Position numbers and translations under genes: made by a program
The notes under the pieces: model-generated
Seen by the model: the letters and a program-made list of their open reading frames with translations, nothing else
What the model was told of the DNA's origin: nothing
Database searches by the model: none
From: Luteitalea sp.
Lineage (GTDB): Bacteria > Acidobacteriota > Vicinamibacteria > Vicinamibacterales > Vicinamibacteraceae
Reading direction: 5' to 3'
NCBI GenBank assembly: GCA_009377495.1
Contig: WHTZ01000001.1
Location: 289,116-353,115, forward strand
DNA: 64,000 nucleotides
Shown: positions 26,985 to 35,458 of the stretch, in pieces
How the letters are laid out: the number at the start of each line of letters is the position of its first letter
Position numbering within the stretch: position 1 is the first letter of the stretch

Positions 26985-27662
26985 ATGCGTGGCAATCGAC
27001 ACCTGTGGCTGAGCGTGCTGTGTAGCGCTCTTGTCATCGTGGCTACGGCATGCACCAAGACGGAGGAGCCGCAAGAATCCAGCGCGCGCGACGCTCCGCG
27101 GGAGTCCGCCACAGAGCCGCCCGAGGCAGCCGCACCCGTTACCCGTATCATCGCGGTGCCTGAAGGCACGTCGCTGCCGCTCGTCCTCACGAGCGCCGTG
27201 GCGACGGACACGAGCCAGGTCGAAGACCCGGTCAGTGCCACACTTACGAGCGCCGTGGATGTCGACGGCACCACCGCGATTCCACAAGGCTCGACCGTGC
27301 GCGGTACGGTCTCGCACGTGACACGCTCGGGCCGGGTCAAGGGGCTCGCAGAGGTGGCGATCCGCTTCCATACGCTAGTGATTGGTGAACAGCGCTACGA
27401 CATTCGCGCAGCACCGGTCATAGGACGCGCGGAGCGGACCAGGAAGAAGGACGCGCAGAAGGTCGCCGTCCCAGCCGCCGCGGGCGGTGTGGTTGGCGCC
27501 ATCGCCGGCGGTGGCAAAGGTGCGGCGATCGGTGCGGCTGCTGGCGCAGCGGCCGGTACCGGTGTCGTGCTCGCCACGCGTGGTCAGGAGGTGCGCCTCC
27601 CTGCCGGCGCCCGAGTCACGACGACGCTCTCGGCACCGCTGGAGGTAACCGTGAAGAACTGA
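26985..27662 (+). CDS. Lipoprotein with glycine-zipper segment
   Basis: A 225-residue predicted lipoprotein: signal WLSVLCSALVIVATAC ends in a lipobox-like ATAC with lipidated Cys near residue 23. A Glu/Pro-rich linker follows, then a beta-rich domain (about 60-150) containing VPEGTSLPLVLTSAV and PQGSTVRGTVSHV, resembling proteins that control surface or envelope properties. Residues about 165-200 are a glycine zipper (GGVVGAIAGGGKGAAIGAAA) that may insert in a membrane. The ATG at 26985 has AAAGGA upstream. Function unknown. Confidence 0.8.
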   Translation: MRGNRHLWLSVLCSALVIVATACTKTEEPQESSARDAPRESATEPPEAAAPVTRIIAVPEGTSLPLVLTSAVATDTSQVEDPVSATLTSAVDVDGTTAIPQGSTVRGTVSHVTRSGRVKGLAEVAIRFHTLVIGEQRYDIRAAPVIGRAERTRKKDAQKVAVPAAAGGVVGAIAGGGKGAAIGAAAGAAAGTGVVLATRGQEVRLPAGARVTTTLSAPLEVTVKN

Positions 27663-27669
27663 CGGTTCC

Positions 27670-27768
27670 GGAATCGGGATTCAGGAATCAGGAATTAGGA
27701 ATCGGCGACCGCTGCACCCCGAACCCCGATGCTCGAACCCTGATTCCGGATTCCTGATTCCCGAATCG
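27670..27768. repeat. Inverted pair of heptamer arrays (GGAATCG / TGATTCC)
   Basis: Five GGAATCR-like 7-mers (27670-27704) face seven complementary-type 7-mers (27720-27768: CGAACCC, CGATGCT, CGAACCC, TGATTCC, GGATTCC, TGATTCC, CGAATCG). Phase is unbroken. The last unit's final G is the first base of the dinB GTG start, so the dinB ribosome-binding region is made of repeat. Confidence 0.85.
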
Positions 27769-28859
27769 TGCGCAGAATTCTGCACGTAGACATGGACGCG
27801 TTCTACGCGTCCGTCGAACAACGCGATCGTCCGGAGTTGCGCGGGCATCCCGTGGCGGTCGGCGGCAGCCCCACGGGTCGGGGTGTCGTGTGCGCGGCCA
27901 GTTACGAGGCGCGGAAGTTCGGCGTTCACTCGGCCATGCCCATGGCCCGTGCCGTTCGCCTCTGTCCCAACATCATCGTCGTACCGCCTGACTTCGCGAA
28001 GTACGGCGCGGTGTCCACCGACGTCTTTGCACTCTTCCGACGCGTGACCTCTCTCGTCGAGCCGCTCTCGCTCGACGAGGCGTACCTGGACGTCACGGAA
28101 AACACGTGGGCGGAGCCGCTCGCGTCCACCGTCGCACGTCGGCTCAAGGCGGAGATCCGCAACGTGACCGGGCTCACGGCGTCGGCGGGTGCCGCCCCCA
28201 ACAAGTTTCTCGCGAAGATCGCGTCCGGGTGGAAGAAGCCGGACGGCCTGACGGTCATTGCCCCGGAGCGCGTCGAAGCGTTCCTAGGCGAGCTGCCGAT
28301 CGAGGCCCTTTGGGGCGTGGGCCCGGTGACGGCCCGACGCCTGCGCGAGCGCGGCATCACCCGCCTCGTGGATGTGCGCACAGCACGTCCGGAGCTGCTC
28401 CGCGACACTGTCGGATCATTTGCGTCCGTGCTCGTCCACTTGGCGCACGGCATTGATAACAGAGCGGTCGAGCCGAATCGGCCGCTGAAGTCGCGAGGCT
28501 CCGAAAACACGTACGCCTCGGACCTCACGAATCGCGACGAGATTCGAGAGGAGGTGGCGGCCATGGCACGCCACAGTGCCGCCTGGCTCGCGCGCAAGAA
28601 TCTGTGGGCGCGAACCGTGACGTTGAAGGTGCGATACGACGACTTCTCGACCATCACACGCAGCAGCACCGCGGCGCTTGCCCTCCGAGACGAACCTGAG
28701 ATCGTCGGCGGCGCGCTGAAGCTGCTCGACCGGACCGAAGCCGGCTCGCGACCTGTACGCCTGCTCGGCGTGAGCGTGCACAATCTCTGCGAGTCGCCGT
28801 GGGGGCCGACGAGGATGGACGAGAGCACGCCACGATTGCCGTTTGACGCTGACACGTGA
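27768..28859 (+). CDS. dinB: DNA polymerase IV (Y-family)
   Basis: Error-prone translesion polymerase. The 363-residue protein starts RRILHVDMDAFYASVEQRD with the first metal aspartates. It has YEARKFGVHSAMPMA, the second catalytic motif LSLDEAYLDVT, the thumb helix-hairpin-helix (ELPIEALWGVGPVTA), and a little-finger domain to about residue 345. No clear beta-clamp motif (QLxLF) is seen at the C-terminus; the end reads TPRLPFD. Starts at GTG 27768 directly after a heptamer array, with no recognisable SD. No SOS box was found. Confidence 0.94.
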   Translation: MRRILHVDMDAFYASVEQRDRPELRGHPVAVGGSPTGRGVVCAASYEARKFGVHSAMPMARAVRLCPNIIVVPPDFAKYGAVSTDVFALFRRVTSLVEPLSLDEAYLDVTENTWAEPLASTVARRLKAEIRNVTGLTASAGAAPNKFLAKIASGWKKPDGLTVIAPERVEAFLGELPIEALWGVGPVTARRLRERGITRLVDVRTARPELLRDTVGSFASVLVHLAHGIDNRAVEPNRPLKSRGSENTYASDLTNRDEIREEVAAMARHSAAWLARKNLWARTVTLKVRYDDFSTITRSSTAALALRDEPEIVGGALKLLDRTEAGSRPVRLLGVSVHNLCESPWGPTRMDESTPRLPFDADT

Positions 28860-28906
28860 CAAAGAAGCCCGTTGCCGGGTCTCAGGGGTCGGGCAGGGCA
28901 GGGCTG

Positions 28907-28981
28907 GGTGCCGGGGCTGGGGGCTGGGGGCTGGGGGCTGGGTGCTGGGTGCTGGGTGCTGGGTGCTGGGTGCTGGGTGCT
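28907..28981. repeat. Heptamer array (GGGTGCT, six perfect units plus variants)
   Basis: Six consecutive GGGTGCT units occupy 28940-28981, preceded by two GGGGGCT units (28926-28939) and further variants from 28907. This is the longest perfect heptamer array in the window and, with G-runs at every unit, could form G-quadruplexes. Confidence 0.9.
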
Positions 28982-29117
28982 GAAGTGCTAAGGTGTTGCG
29001 GGGCTCGAGTGTTAGGTGCTGTGGTGCTGAAATGCTAAGCTGCTGCGGTGCCGCCAGGGGACGAAAACTGAGGCGAAGCTTCTGATTCGCAAGCAGTTGA
29101 TACACTATACCCCCAGT

Positions 29118-29153
29118 TGGACGCAACGGATGAGCTGGACGCAACGGATGAGC
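29118..29153. repeat. 18-bp perfect tandem duplication
   Basis: TGGACGCAACGGATGAGC occurs twice head to tail (29118-29135 and 29136-29153), about 80 bp upstream of the next start codon. The unit length is a multiple of three, but the region is not considered coding. Confidence 0.85.
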
Positions 29154-29230
29154 CGGCGGCGATGTGTTGGCCCCCGCAGCGGCCCGGCGTATCCTTTTCC
29201 GGCACGACAGCAGAAAGGAGGACCGACCTG

Positions 29231-30712
29231 ATGCAGGACATGATGGACCGGTTCAACGAGCTTCTGGGCGCGTCGCTGCCCAGCCTGCTCGGCGCGCTGG
29301 TCATTCTCATCGTTGGCTGGCTAGTGGCCCTTATCGCAGCCGGGATCGTGCGCGGGCTGCTGAAACGCACCGACTTCGACAATCGGCTGGCGGGATGGAT
29401 CTTCGGCGGTCGCGCCACCACGATGCCCATCGAGCGGTACTTGGGCCAGATCGTTTTCTGGATCGTGATGCTGTTCGTGCTGATGGCCTTCTTCCAAGCC
29501 CTCCAGCTCACGGTCGTCACCGAGCCGCTCAACGCGCTGCTGCAGCAAATCACCTCGTTTGCGCCACGGCTGCTGGGCGTGCTCGTGCTGCTGATTGTCG
29601 CGGCCGTCCTGGCCGCGATCGCGCGGGCACTCGTCACGCGCGCGTTGACTGCCACCCGTGCCGACGAACGGCTCGCGGTAGAAGGTGGCCCGCCGCTCAG
29701 TCAAACGTTGGGCGAAGCCGTCTACTGGATCGTGTGGCTGCTCTTTCTGCCAAACATCCTGAGCACGTTGGAGCTCCACGGATTGCTCACGCCGATCCAG
29801 GCGATGCTCAACAAGGCGCTGGCCTTTCTGCCGAACGTGCTTGCCGCCGGGCTGATTCTCGCCGTCGGTTGGTTCGTGGCGCACCTGGTGCGGCGCATCG
29901 TGACGAGCTTACTGGCGGCGATTGGCGTCGACCGCTTCGGCGAGCGCCACGGCCTGCAGCAAGCCATGGGTGGCACGTCGGTCTCCGCCGCAGTCGGTAC
30001 GGTGGTGTACGTGCTCGTGCTCTTGCCGGTGGCCATTTCGGCGCTCAACGCGCTCCAGCTCGAAGCCGTGACAGCGCCGGCGAGCAACATGCTCGACACG
30101 CTCCTGAGCTCAATCCCGGCCGTCTTTGGCGCCGCGCTGGTCATCCTGCTCTCCTATGTGATCGGCCGCGTCATCGCAGGGCTCGTGGCCCGAACGCTGT
30201 CGGCGGTTGGATTCGACAACTTGCTCGGGTCGCTGGGCCTGACCGCACCAGCCGGCGCCGCCCCTGCCCGCAAGCCGTCGACCATCGTCGGTCACCTGAT
30301 TCTGGTCGTCATCCTGCTCTTTGCCGCCATCGAAGCCGCAGGGCTGATGGGCTTCACAGCGCTCCAAGGGCTGCTGGCGTCGTTCATCGTGCTGGGCGGT
30401 CACATCGTGCTGGGCCTGGTCGTTTTTGGTGTGGGGCTCTACCTGGCCAACCTCGCGTCGAACGTGATTCGCGCAAGCAACGTGACCAACGCGCGGTTCC
30501 TGGCAAGTGCCGCGCGCGTGGCGGTGCTCGTCCTCGCGGGCGCCATGGCCCTCCGCCAGATGGGGCTCGCCAACGAGATCATCAACATCGCGTTTGGGCT
30601 CCTCCTTGGCGCCATCGCTATCGCAGTGGCCTTGGCCTTCGGCCTCGGCGCGCGAGACGCCGCTGGCCGCGAGGTAGAGTCGTGGGTCCGGTCGGTCCGC
30701 CGGCCGGAGTGA
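29231..30712 (+). CDS. Mechanosensitive-channel-related TM-helix repeat protein (CmpX-like)
   Basis: A 493-residue inner-membrane protein with four similar modules, each a membrane helix followed by an amphipathic turn (ALVILIVGWLVALIAAG; VLVLLIVAAVLAAIARA; AGLILAVGWFVAHLVRR; ALVILLSYVIGRVIAGL). These match the conserved TM-helix repeat found in MscS-related proteins such as CmpX, but the MscS pore and beta domains are absent. It could sense membrane tension or be a scaffold; no transport activity is shown. AAAGGAGG ends 9 bases before the ATG at 29231. It ends convergent with the lactonase gene. Confidence 0.83.
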   Translation: MQDMMDRFNELLGASLPSLLGALVILIVGWLVALIAAGIVRGLLKRTDFDNRLAGWIFGGRATTMPIERYLGQIVFWIVMLFVLMAFFQALQLTVVTEPLNALLQQITSFAPRLLGVLVLLIVAAVLAAIARALVTRALTATRADERLAVEGGPPLSQTLGEAVYWIVWLLFLPNILSTLELHGLLTPIQAMLNKALAFLPNVLAAGLILAVGWFVAHLVRRIVTSLLAAIGVDRFGERHGLQQAMGGTSVSAAVGTVVYVLVLLPVAISALNALQLEAVTAPASNMLDTLLSSIPAVFGAALVILLSYVIGRVIAGLVARTLSAVGFDNLLGSLGLTAPAGAAPARKPSTIVGHLILVVILLFAAIEAAGLMGFTALQGLLASFIVLGGHIVLGLVVFGVGLYLANLASNVIRASNVTNARFLASAARVAVLVLAGAMALRQMGLANEIINIAFGLLLGAIAIAVALAFGLGARDAAGREVESWVRSVRRPE

Positions 30713-30731
30713 CATGAGACGGTAACCGGGT

Positions 30732-30775
30732 GACACGGTGAAGGTGCGAGGTGCACCTTGCACCTTCACGTGTCG
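30732..30775. terminator. 44-bp palindrome between convergent genes
   Basis: GTGAAGGTGC (30738) pairs with GCACCTTCAC (ending 30769) around a palindromic GGTGCACC centre; GACAC and GTGTC extend the stem. Only one base pair inside the stem mismatches. It touches the lactonase stop codon at 30776 and is built of GGTGCGA/GGTGCAC-type units. A bidirectional transcription end is likely. Confidence 0.65.
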
Positions 30776-31987
30776 CTATGGTTCGACGAACCTGACGCAA
30801 ACTGGTGAAGGTACTTCGATGCGAGCGCCGGTTGGCGTGAGCTGGCCGCTGCTTTGGTCGATGCGAAAGACGACGATGGAGTGGGAGTCTTGATTCGCGG
30901 CAAGTAGATACGAGCCGGTGGGATCGATGCCGAAGTGACGCGGCGTCTTGCCGCCCGTCGACTGATGACCCACGAGGCTAAGCCGGCTGCTAGCCTCGTC
31001 GACCGCAAAGATCGTCATGCTGTCGTGCCCGCGGTTCGATCCGTAGACAAACCGTCCCGAAGGGTGCACCTGGACGTCAGCCGTGTAGCTGGAGCCGGTG
31101 AAGTCGGCGGGTAAGGTCGAAATCGTCTGCAATTCCTCCAGCGTGCCCCGCGCAGCCACCCAGGTAAAGGCCGTAACGGTCGACCGGAGCTCGTTGATCA
31201 CATACGCGATGCGGCCGTTCGGGTGGAACGCCAGGTGTCGGGGTCCAGCACCCGGCGCGACACGTGCACCCGCCGGCTCGTGCGGCACGATCGTGCCCGT
31301 CTGAGCATTGAAGCGATAGACGAGAACGCGATCGATGCCCAGGTCTGCGGCTAGCGCGAATCGATCGCTCGGGTCGGGGTTGATGGAGTGTGCGTGGGGC
31401 TCTTGCTGCCGCTTTGGATCGACGCTCGAGCCTTCGTGCTGTACGACCGCGGAGGCTGGCTTCAAACGGCCATCCTCCTCGATGGGCAGCACGGTGACAC
31501 TGCCGCCGCCGTAGTTCGCGACGAGGACGTGTGACCCGGTGCCGTCGAGGGCCACGTAGCAGGGGCCCGCGCCCCCGGACGATTGCTCGCTCAGAGGCCT
31601 GAGCGAACCGTCGTCTCGAATCACAAAGGCGCTCACGCTACCGCTGGGTCGACCACGGCTCTCGCTCGTCTCGCTGACGGCATAGAGCACGCGCTTGCTC
31701 GGGTGAACGGCAAGAAAACTGGGATTTCCGACCTCGACGGCCAGCTCGGGCTCGGAGAGCCGCCCGGTTTGCAGATCCAGCCGCAGCACGTAGATGCCCC
31801 TGCTCTCACCTTTCGTGTACGTGCCGACGTAGACGAGCAGCTCGGCGGGCATCTTGCCGCGCTGGGGCTTGTCACTCGGCTGGCTCCCGACCAGTGCCGT
31901 GCCCATCAGCACGACGCCGAAGGTACCAACCACGGCAGGCAGACACAGATAGGCCTTGATCCACACGGATGAAAATATACACGACAT
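30776..31987 (-). CDS. Exported lactonase-family seven-bladed propeller protein
   Basis: A 403-residue member of the 6-phosphogluconolactonase/3-carboxymuconate cyclase propeller family. Repeats such as LLVYVGTYTKGESRGIYV, NPSFLAVHPSKRVLYAV, GPRHLAFHPNGRIAYVINE and TPRHFGIDPTGSYLLAANQ mark successive blades. The first 35 residues form a signal peptide, so the protein should be exported, which argues against the cytosolic 6PGL step even though the oxidative pentose pathway is encoded elsewhere in the window. ATG at 31987 overlaps the divergent gene's ATG; an internal ATG at 31906 is possible. Confidence 0.85.
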   Translation of the reverse strand: MSCIFSSVWIKAYLCLPAVVGTFGVVLMGTALVGSQPSDKPQRGKMPAELLVYVGTYTKGESRGIYVLRLDLQTGRLSEPELAVEVGNPSFLAVHPSKRVLYAVSETSESRGRPSGSVSAFVIRDDGSLRPLSEQSSGGAGPCYVALDGTGSHVLVANYGGGSVTVLPIEEDGRLKPASAVVQHEGSSVDPKRQQEPHAHSINPDPSDRFALAADLGIDRVLVYRFNAQTGTIVPHEPAGARVAPGAGPRHLAFHPNGRIAYVINELRSTVTAFTWVAARGTLEELQTISTLPADFTGSSYTADVQVHPSGRFVYGSNRGHDSMTIFAVDEASSRLSLVGHQSTGGKTPRHFGIDPTGSYLLAANQDSHSIVVFRIDQSSGQLTPTGARIEVPSPVCVRFVEP

Positions 31988-33416
31988 GACACCTTTTCGG
32001 CTTTCGGCAGGACCAACCGTCCAGACCCTCCTTGGCACCGGCTCCAGCTTCGGGGCCTTGGTGCTCGGCCTGATCGTGTGGTCCACCTCGGTCTCCGGTG
32101 TCCAGCCCTGCCGCATCGAGGTCGTGGAGAAAGGCAGCGGCTGGCCTGTGCCGCTCGTTGAGTTGCGCACCACGCATCACGTGCGCTTCGTCACCGACAA
32201 CGCCGGTGTCATCGCGTTCGACCTGCCCGAGTTGATGGGACGCGAGACATGGTTCAACGTCATCGGTCACGGATACGAGGTGCCGAAGGACGGTCTGGGA
32301 TCACGTGGCGTTCGGTTGACACCCGAGCCGGGCGAGACGCTGAAGGTCGAAGTGAATCGCACCGTCATCGCCCGACGGTTGGGGCGAATTACCGGCGGTG
32401 GATTGTTTGCTGAAAGCCAAAAGCTGGGACTGGAGCGCGACTGGCGCGACTCAGGCATTCTCGGCTGCGACAGTGTTCAAAACGCCGTGCATCGCGGTCG
32501 CTTGTTCTGGCTCTGGGGTGACACCACCGTCGCCCATTACCCGCTCGGGATCTTCCACGGCACGAGCGCAACGACGCCCATCCGTCCGCTGGAGTCATTC
32601 GAGCCACCGGTGCACCTGAAGTTCGAATACGTCACGGACGAGAAAGGCATGCCGCGCGGCATCGCGGAGATGCCAGGGAGCGGTCCCACGTGGGTGAGCG
32701 GCTACGTGAGCCTGCCAGACAAGAACGGGACACCCCGGCTCGTTGGCAGCTACGCGAAGATCAAGCCACCGTTGGAAGCCTACCAGTGGGGCCTGGCGGT
32801 CTGGAACGACGACGCCTCGAAGTTTGAACCGTTCCGCGTGATCTGGACGAAGTCCGATGCGACGCCGGAACCGCCTCCGATACCCAAGGGACATCCAACC
32901 ATGTGGAAGGATGAGCGCGGTCGAGCGTGGGTGCTGTTTGGCGACCCGCTCCCGATCCTCCGGGTTCCAGCCACGTTCGAGGCATGGCAGGATGCGTCCG
33001 CGTGGGACGTGCTCGATCCGCAGAAGTCTGTGGCGTCAGCGACAGACGGCGCAGCCATCGAGCCGCACAGCGGCTCTATCGCTTGGAACCCGTGGCGCAA
33101 ACGCTGGGTCACCGTGTTCATGCAATCTCTCGGCAAGCCGAACGCCTTTGGCGAGCTCTGGTACGCCGAAGCAGACGCACCAACCGGCCCATGGGGACCG
33201 GCGGTGAAGATCCTCAGCCACGAGAACTACACGTTCTACAATCCCCGCTTGCATCCTGAGTTCACGCCAGACGACTCACCAATTCTGATCTTCGAGGGGA
33301 CGTACACCTCATTGTTTGCCGACAAGCCTGAGCCGACGCCCCGCTACGACTACAACCAGGTGCTCTACCGCCTCGACCTCGACGATCCGGCGCTTGCGCC
33401 AGCGCAAGGGCGTTAG
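31986..33416 (+). CDS. Secreted propeller-like protein, possible glycoside-hydrolase relative
   Basis: A 476-residue protein with a long N-terminal hydrophobic segment (about 18-38) acting as signal or anchor. Residues 40-120 look like a small beta domain; the rest (GCDSVQNAVHRGRLFWLWGDT; GSIAWNPWRKRWVTVFMQS; GELWYAEADAPTGPWGPAVKI) resembles the blades of five-bladed propeller hydrolases such as GH43-like or DUF4185-like proteins. Catalytic residues were not assigned. The ATG at 31986 overlaps the divergent lactonase ATG; an in-frame TTG at 31956 is the other option. Confidence 0.72.
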   Translation: MTPFRLSAGPTVQTLLGTGSSFGALVLGLIVWSTSVSGVQPCRIEVVEKGSGWPVPLVELRTTHHVRFVTDNAGVIAFDLPELMGRETWFNVIGHGYEVPKDGLGSRGVRLTPEPGETLKVEVNRTVIARRLGRITGGGLFAESQKLGLERDWRDSGILGCDSVQNAVHRGRLFWLWGDTTVAHYPLGIFHGTSATTPIRPLESFEPPVHLKFEYVTDEKGMPRGIAEMPGSGPTWVSGYVSLPDKNGTPRLVGSYAKIKPPLEAYQWGLAVWNDDASKFEPFRVIWTKSDATPEPPPIPKGHPTMWKDERGRAWVLFGDPLPILRVPATFEAWQDASAWDVLDPQKSVASATDGAAIEPHSGSIAWNPWRKRWVTVFMQSLGKPNAFGELWYAEADAPTGPWGPAVKILSHENYTFYNPRLHPEFTPDDSPILIFEGTYTSLFADKPEPTPRYDYNQVLYRLDLDDPALAPAQGR

Positions 33417-33468
33417 CTCACTTCGCTCGGGGGTATCACTCGAAGCACCGCCCGCTCGAGGGACCACC

Positions 33469-35316
33469 CTACAACGCCTCCGTCACCCGTGACCCGGCTT
33501 CCACCTTCTCCGGCTCAGGGGTGAAGTCCTCCCCGGGGTTGATGAACCGGTCCGATTCCCACTCGTACTGCCGGTCGTGGAGCTGGCGGTAGCGTCCGCC
33601 CCGCCTGTGGAGCTCTACGTGTGTGCCATGCTCGATGATCTGGCCATTCTCGATGACGAGGATCTGGTCGGCGCTCCGAATCGTGGACAGGCGATGCGCG
33701 ATCACGAACGTGGTGCGGCCGCGGCGCAGCGTTCGCAGAGCGTCCTGAATCTTCCGTTCGCTCTCGCTGTCGAGGCTCGATGTCGCCTCGTCGAGAATCA
33801 GAATCTTGGGATCCGCAAGGATCGCTCGCGCAATCGCCACGCGCTGTCGCTGGCCGCCCGATAGCCGAATGCCACGCTCGCCAACGACCGTGTCGTATTT
33901 CGTCTCGAACGACTCGACGAACTCATCGCAGTGCGCGATGCGCGCCACTTCCCGCACATCATCGATGCTTGCGTGCGGGCTCGAATAGCGGATGTTCTCG
34001 GCGATGGTCCCGTCGAACAGGAAGTTGTCTTGGAGCACGACGCCGAGCTGGCTGCGATAGCTGGCGAGCTGCACCTCGCGCAGGTCATGACCGTCGACGA
34101 GGACCCGCCCCGACGCCGGTCGGTTGAAGGCCATGACGAGGCTCGTCAGCGTGCTCTTGCCGGATCCGCTCGATCCGACCAGGGCGGTCGTCGAGCCAGC
34201 GGGCGCGTGGAACGACACGCCCTTGAGCACGGGGACACCAGCGTTGTACTCGAACCACACGTCGTCGAATCCGATCTCCCCCTTCAAGTCCTCGATCCAC
34301 AGGCGGTCGTCGTCGCCAGCGTCCTCAGGGACGGTCTGCCGGATCTCGCGGATGCGATCGAGGCCCGCAAATGCCTCGGTGATCTGGGTGCCGATCGACG
34401 CAATCTGAACAAGTGGGGCAGAGACTAGACCGACGCACACCACATAAAACACGAAGTCGCCCAGCGTCCAGTAACCGCTGATCAGATCGCGGCCGCCCAT
34501 GGTGATCAAGAGCACGCCCACGACGCCGACGATCACCGTGGAGAGCGCGGTGGTCAAGGAGATGCCCGTCATCGAGCGCGCGACGTTCCGCAACAAGCGA
34601 TGCACCCCATGCGCGAACACGATCTGTTCACGCCGCTCTGCCGTGTAGGCTTTCACCTCACGACTCCCGCTGAGCCCCTGCGACAGCCGACCCGTCACCT
34701 CCGCGTTGATTTGGCCCCGCTCACGGAACAGCGGCCGTAGTCGCTTGAAGGCCAGCGCCATGCCACCGGCAAAGCCAGCAAGGAGCACGAGCGTGACGAG
34801 CGTGAGCGTCCAATTGAGATAGAACAGCACGCCGAGCGCGAGCACGGCCGTCACGACGCCACCCACCAGTTGCACGAGGCCGGTGCCAACCAGGTTCCGA
34901 ATGCCCTCCGCGTCGGTCATGATGCGCGAGATGAGGATGCCGGTTTGCGTCGTCTCGAAGTACCGAACGGGTAAGCGCGTGACGTGCGCGTGGACCGATC
35001 GGCGCAACTCGGTGATGGCGCGCTGTGCAGCGATGCCGAGCACCTTTGTCAATGCAAAAGAGGTCACCGCTTGCACGAGCGTCGCCGCGCCGACCACGAG
35101 CGCCAGCGGCACGAGCAGCTCATGCTGTTTCTGTCCGACGACATCGTCGATGAGAAGCTTCGTCGTGGCGGGCAGCACGAAACCGGTGGGACGATTGATG
35201 AACATCAGCAGGGCGCCAAGCGCCAATCGGCGGCGCCGCGCCCAGATGATGGCGCGTGCCTCCTCCCAGGCACTGCGGTAGTTGATGGGCTTCTTCTTCT
35301 CCGAGGGACTAGGCAT
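33469..35316 (-). CDS. ABC transporter, fused permease and ATPase (MsbA-like)
   Basis: A 615-residue half-size exporter subunit that should work as a homodimer. The N-terminal transmembrane domain (about 25-325) has six helices and the coupling region EVKAYTAERRE. The ATPase domain has Walker A GSSGSGKS, the Q-loop VVLQDNFLFDGT, signature LSGGQRQR, Walker B ILILDEATS with catalytic Glu, and H-loop VIAHRLS. The cargo may be a lipid, peptide or drug. The ATG at 35316 is the family N-terminus. It stands apart from neighbouring genes. Confidence 0.93.
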   Translation of the reverse strand: MPSPSEKKKPINYRSAWEEARAIIWARRRRLALGALLMFINRPTGFVLPATTKLLIDDVVGQKQHELLVPLALVVGAATLVQAVTSFALTKVLGIAAQRAITELRRSVHAHVTRLPVRYFETTQTGILISRIMTDAEGIRNLVGTGLVQLVGGVVTAVLALGVLFYLNWTLTLVTLVLLAGFAGGMALAFKRLRPLFRERGQINAEVTGRLSQGLSGSREVKAYTAERREQIVFAHGVHRLLRNVARSMTGISLTTALSTVIVGVVGVLLITMGGRDLISGYWTLGDFVFYVVCVGLVSAPLVQIASIGTQITEAFAGLDRIREIRQTVPEDAGDDDRLWIEDLKGEIGFDDVWFEYNAGVPVLKGVSFHAPAGSTTALVGSSGSGKSTLTSLVMAFNRPASGRVLVDGHDLREVQLASYRSQLGVVLQDNFLFDGTIAENIRYSSPHASIDDVREVARIAHCDEFVESFETKYDTVVGERGIRLSGGQRQRVAIARAILADPKILILDEATSSLDSESERKIQDALRTLRRGRTTFVIAHRLSTIRSADQILVIENGQIIEHGTHVELHRRGGRYRQLHDRQYEWESDRFINPGEDFTPEPEKVEAGSRVTEAL

Positions 35317-35458
35317 AGTGCGCTATCGAGTACTCAGGCTACGCGAGCGTCATCGGGCCGCGGATCAGCCGATCGGGTAGGTCGCAGCGACTCACGCGCA
35401 GGCGGCGGGTGGCATTTCCGGCCGCGCCACCCCATCTGCTATCTTACAACTGACGACG

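Larger units (their letters stand above)
28860..29230. other. Repeat-rich intergenic region between dinB and the TM-helix gene
   Basis: A 371-base gap with no gene. It contains the GGGTGCT heptamer array, degenerate continuations of it to about 29040, and an 18-bp tandem repeat. The promoter of the downstream membrane protein gene is probably between 29040 and 29115 (TTGATACACTATACCCCC is the most promoter-like segment), which is a weak inference. Confidence 0.5.

Noticed and set aside
28907..29040. CRISPR array
   Set aside because: Units are contiguous 7-mers without spacers, and no cas genes are present.
30776..31987. Assignment as the 6-phosphogluconolactonase of the pentose phosphate pathway
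   Set aside because: A signal peptide predicts export, and the gene is far from zwf/gnd; only the family name is used.
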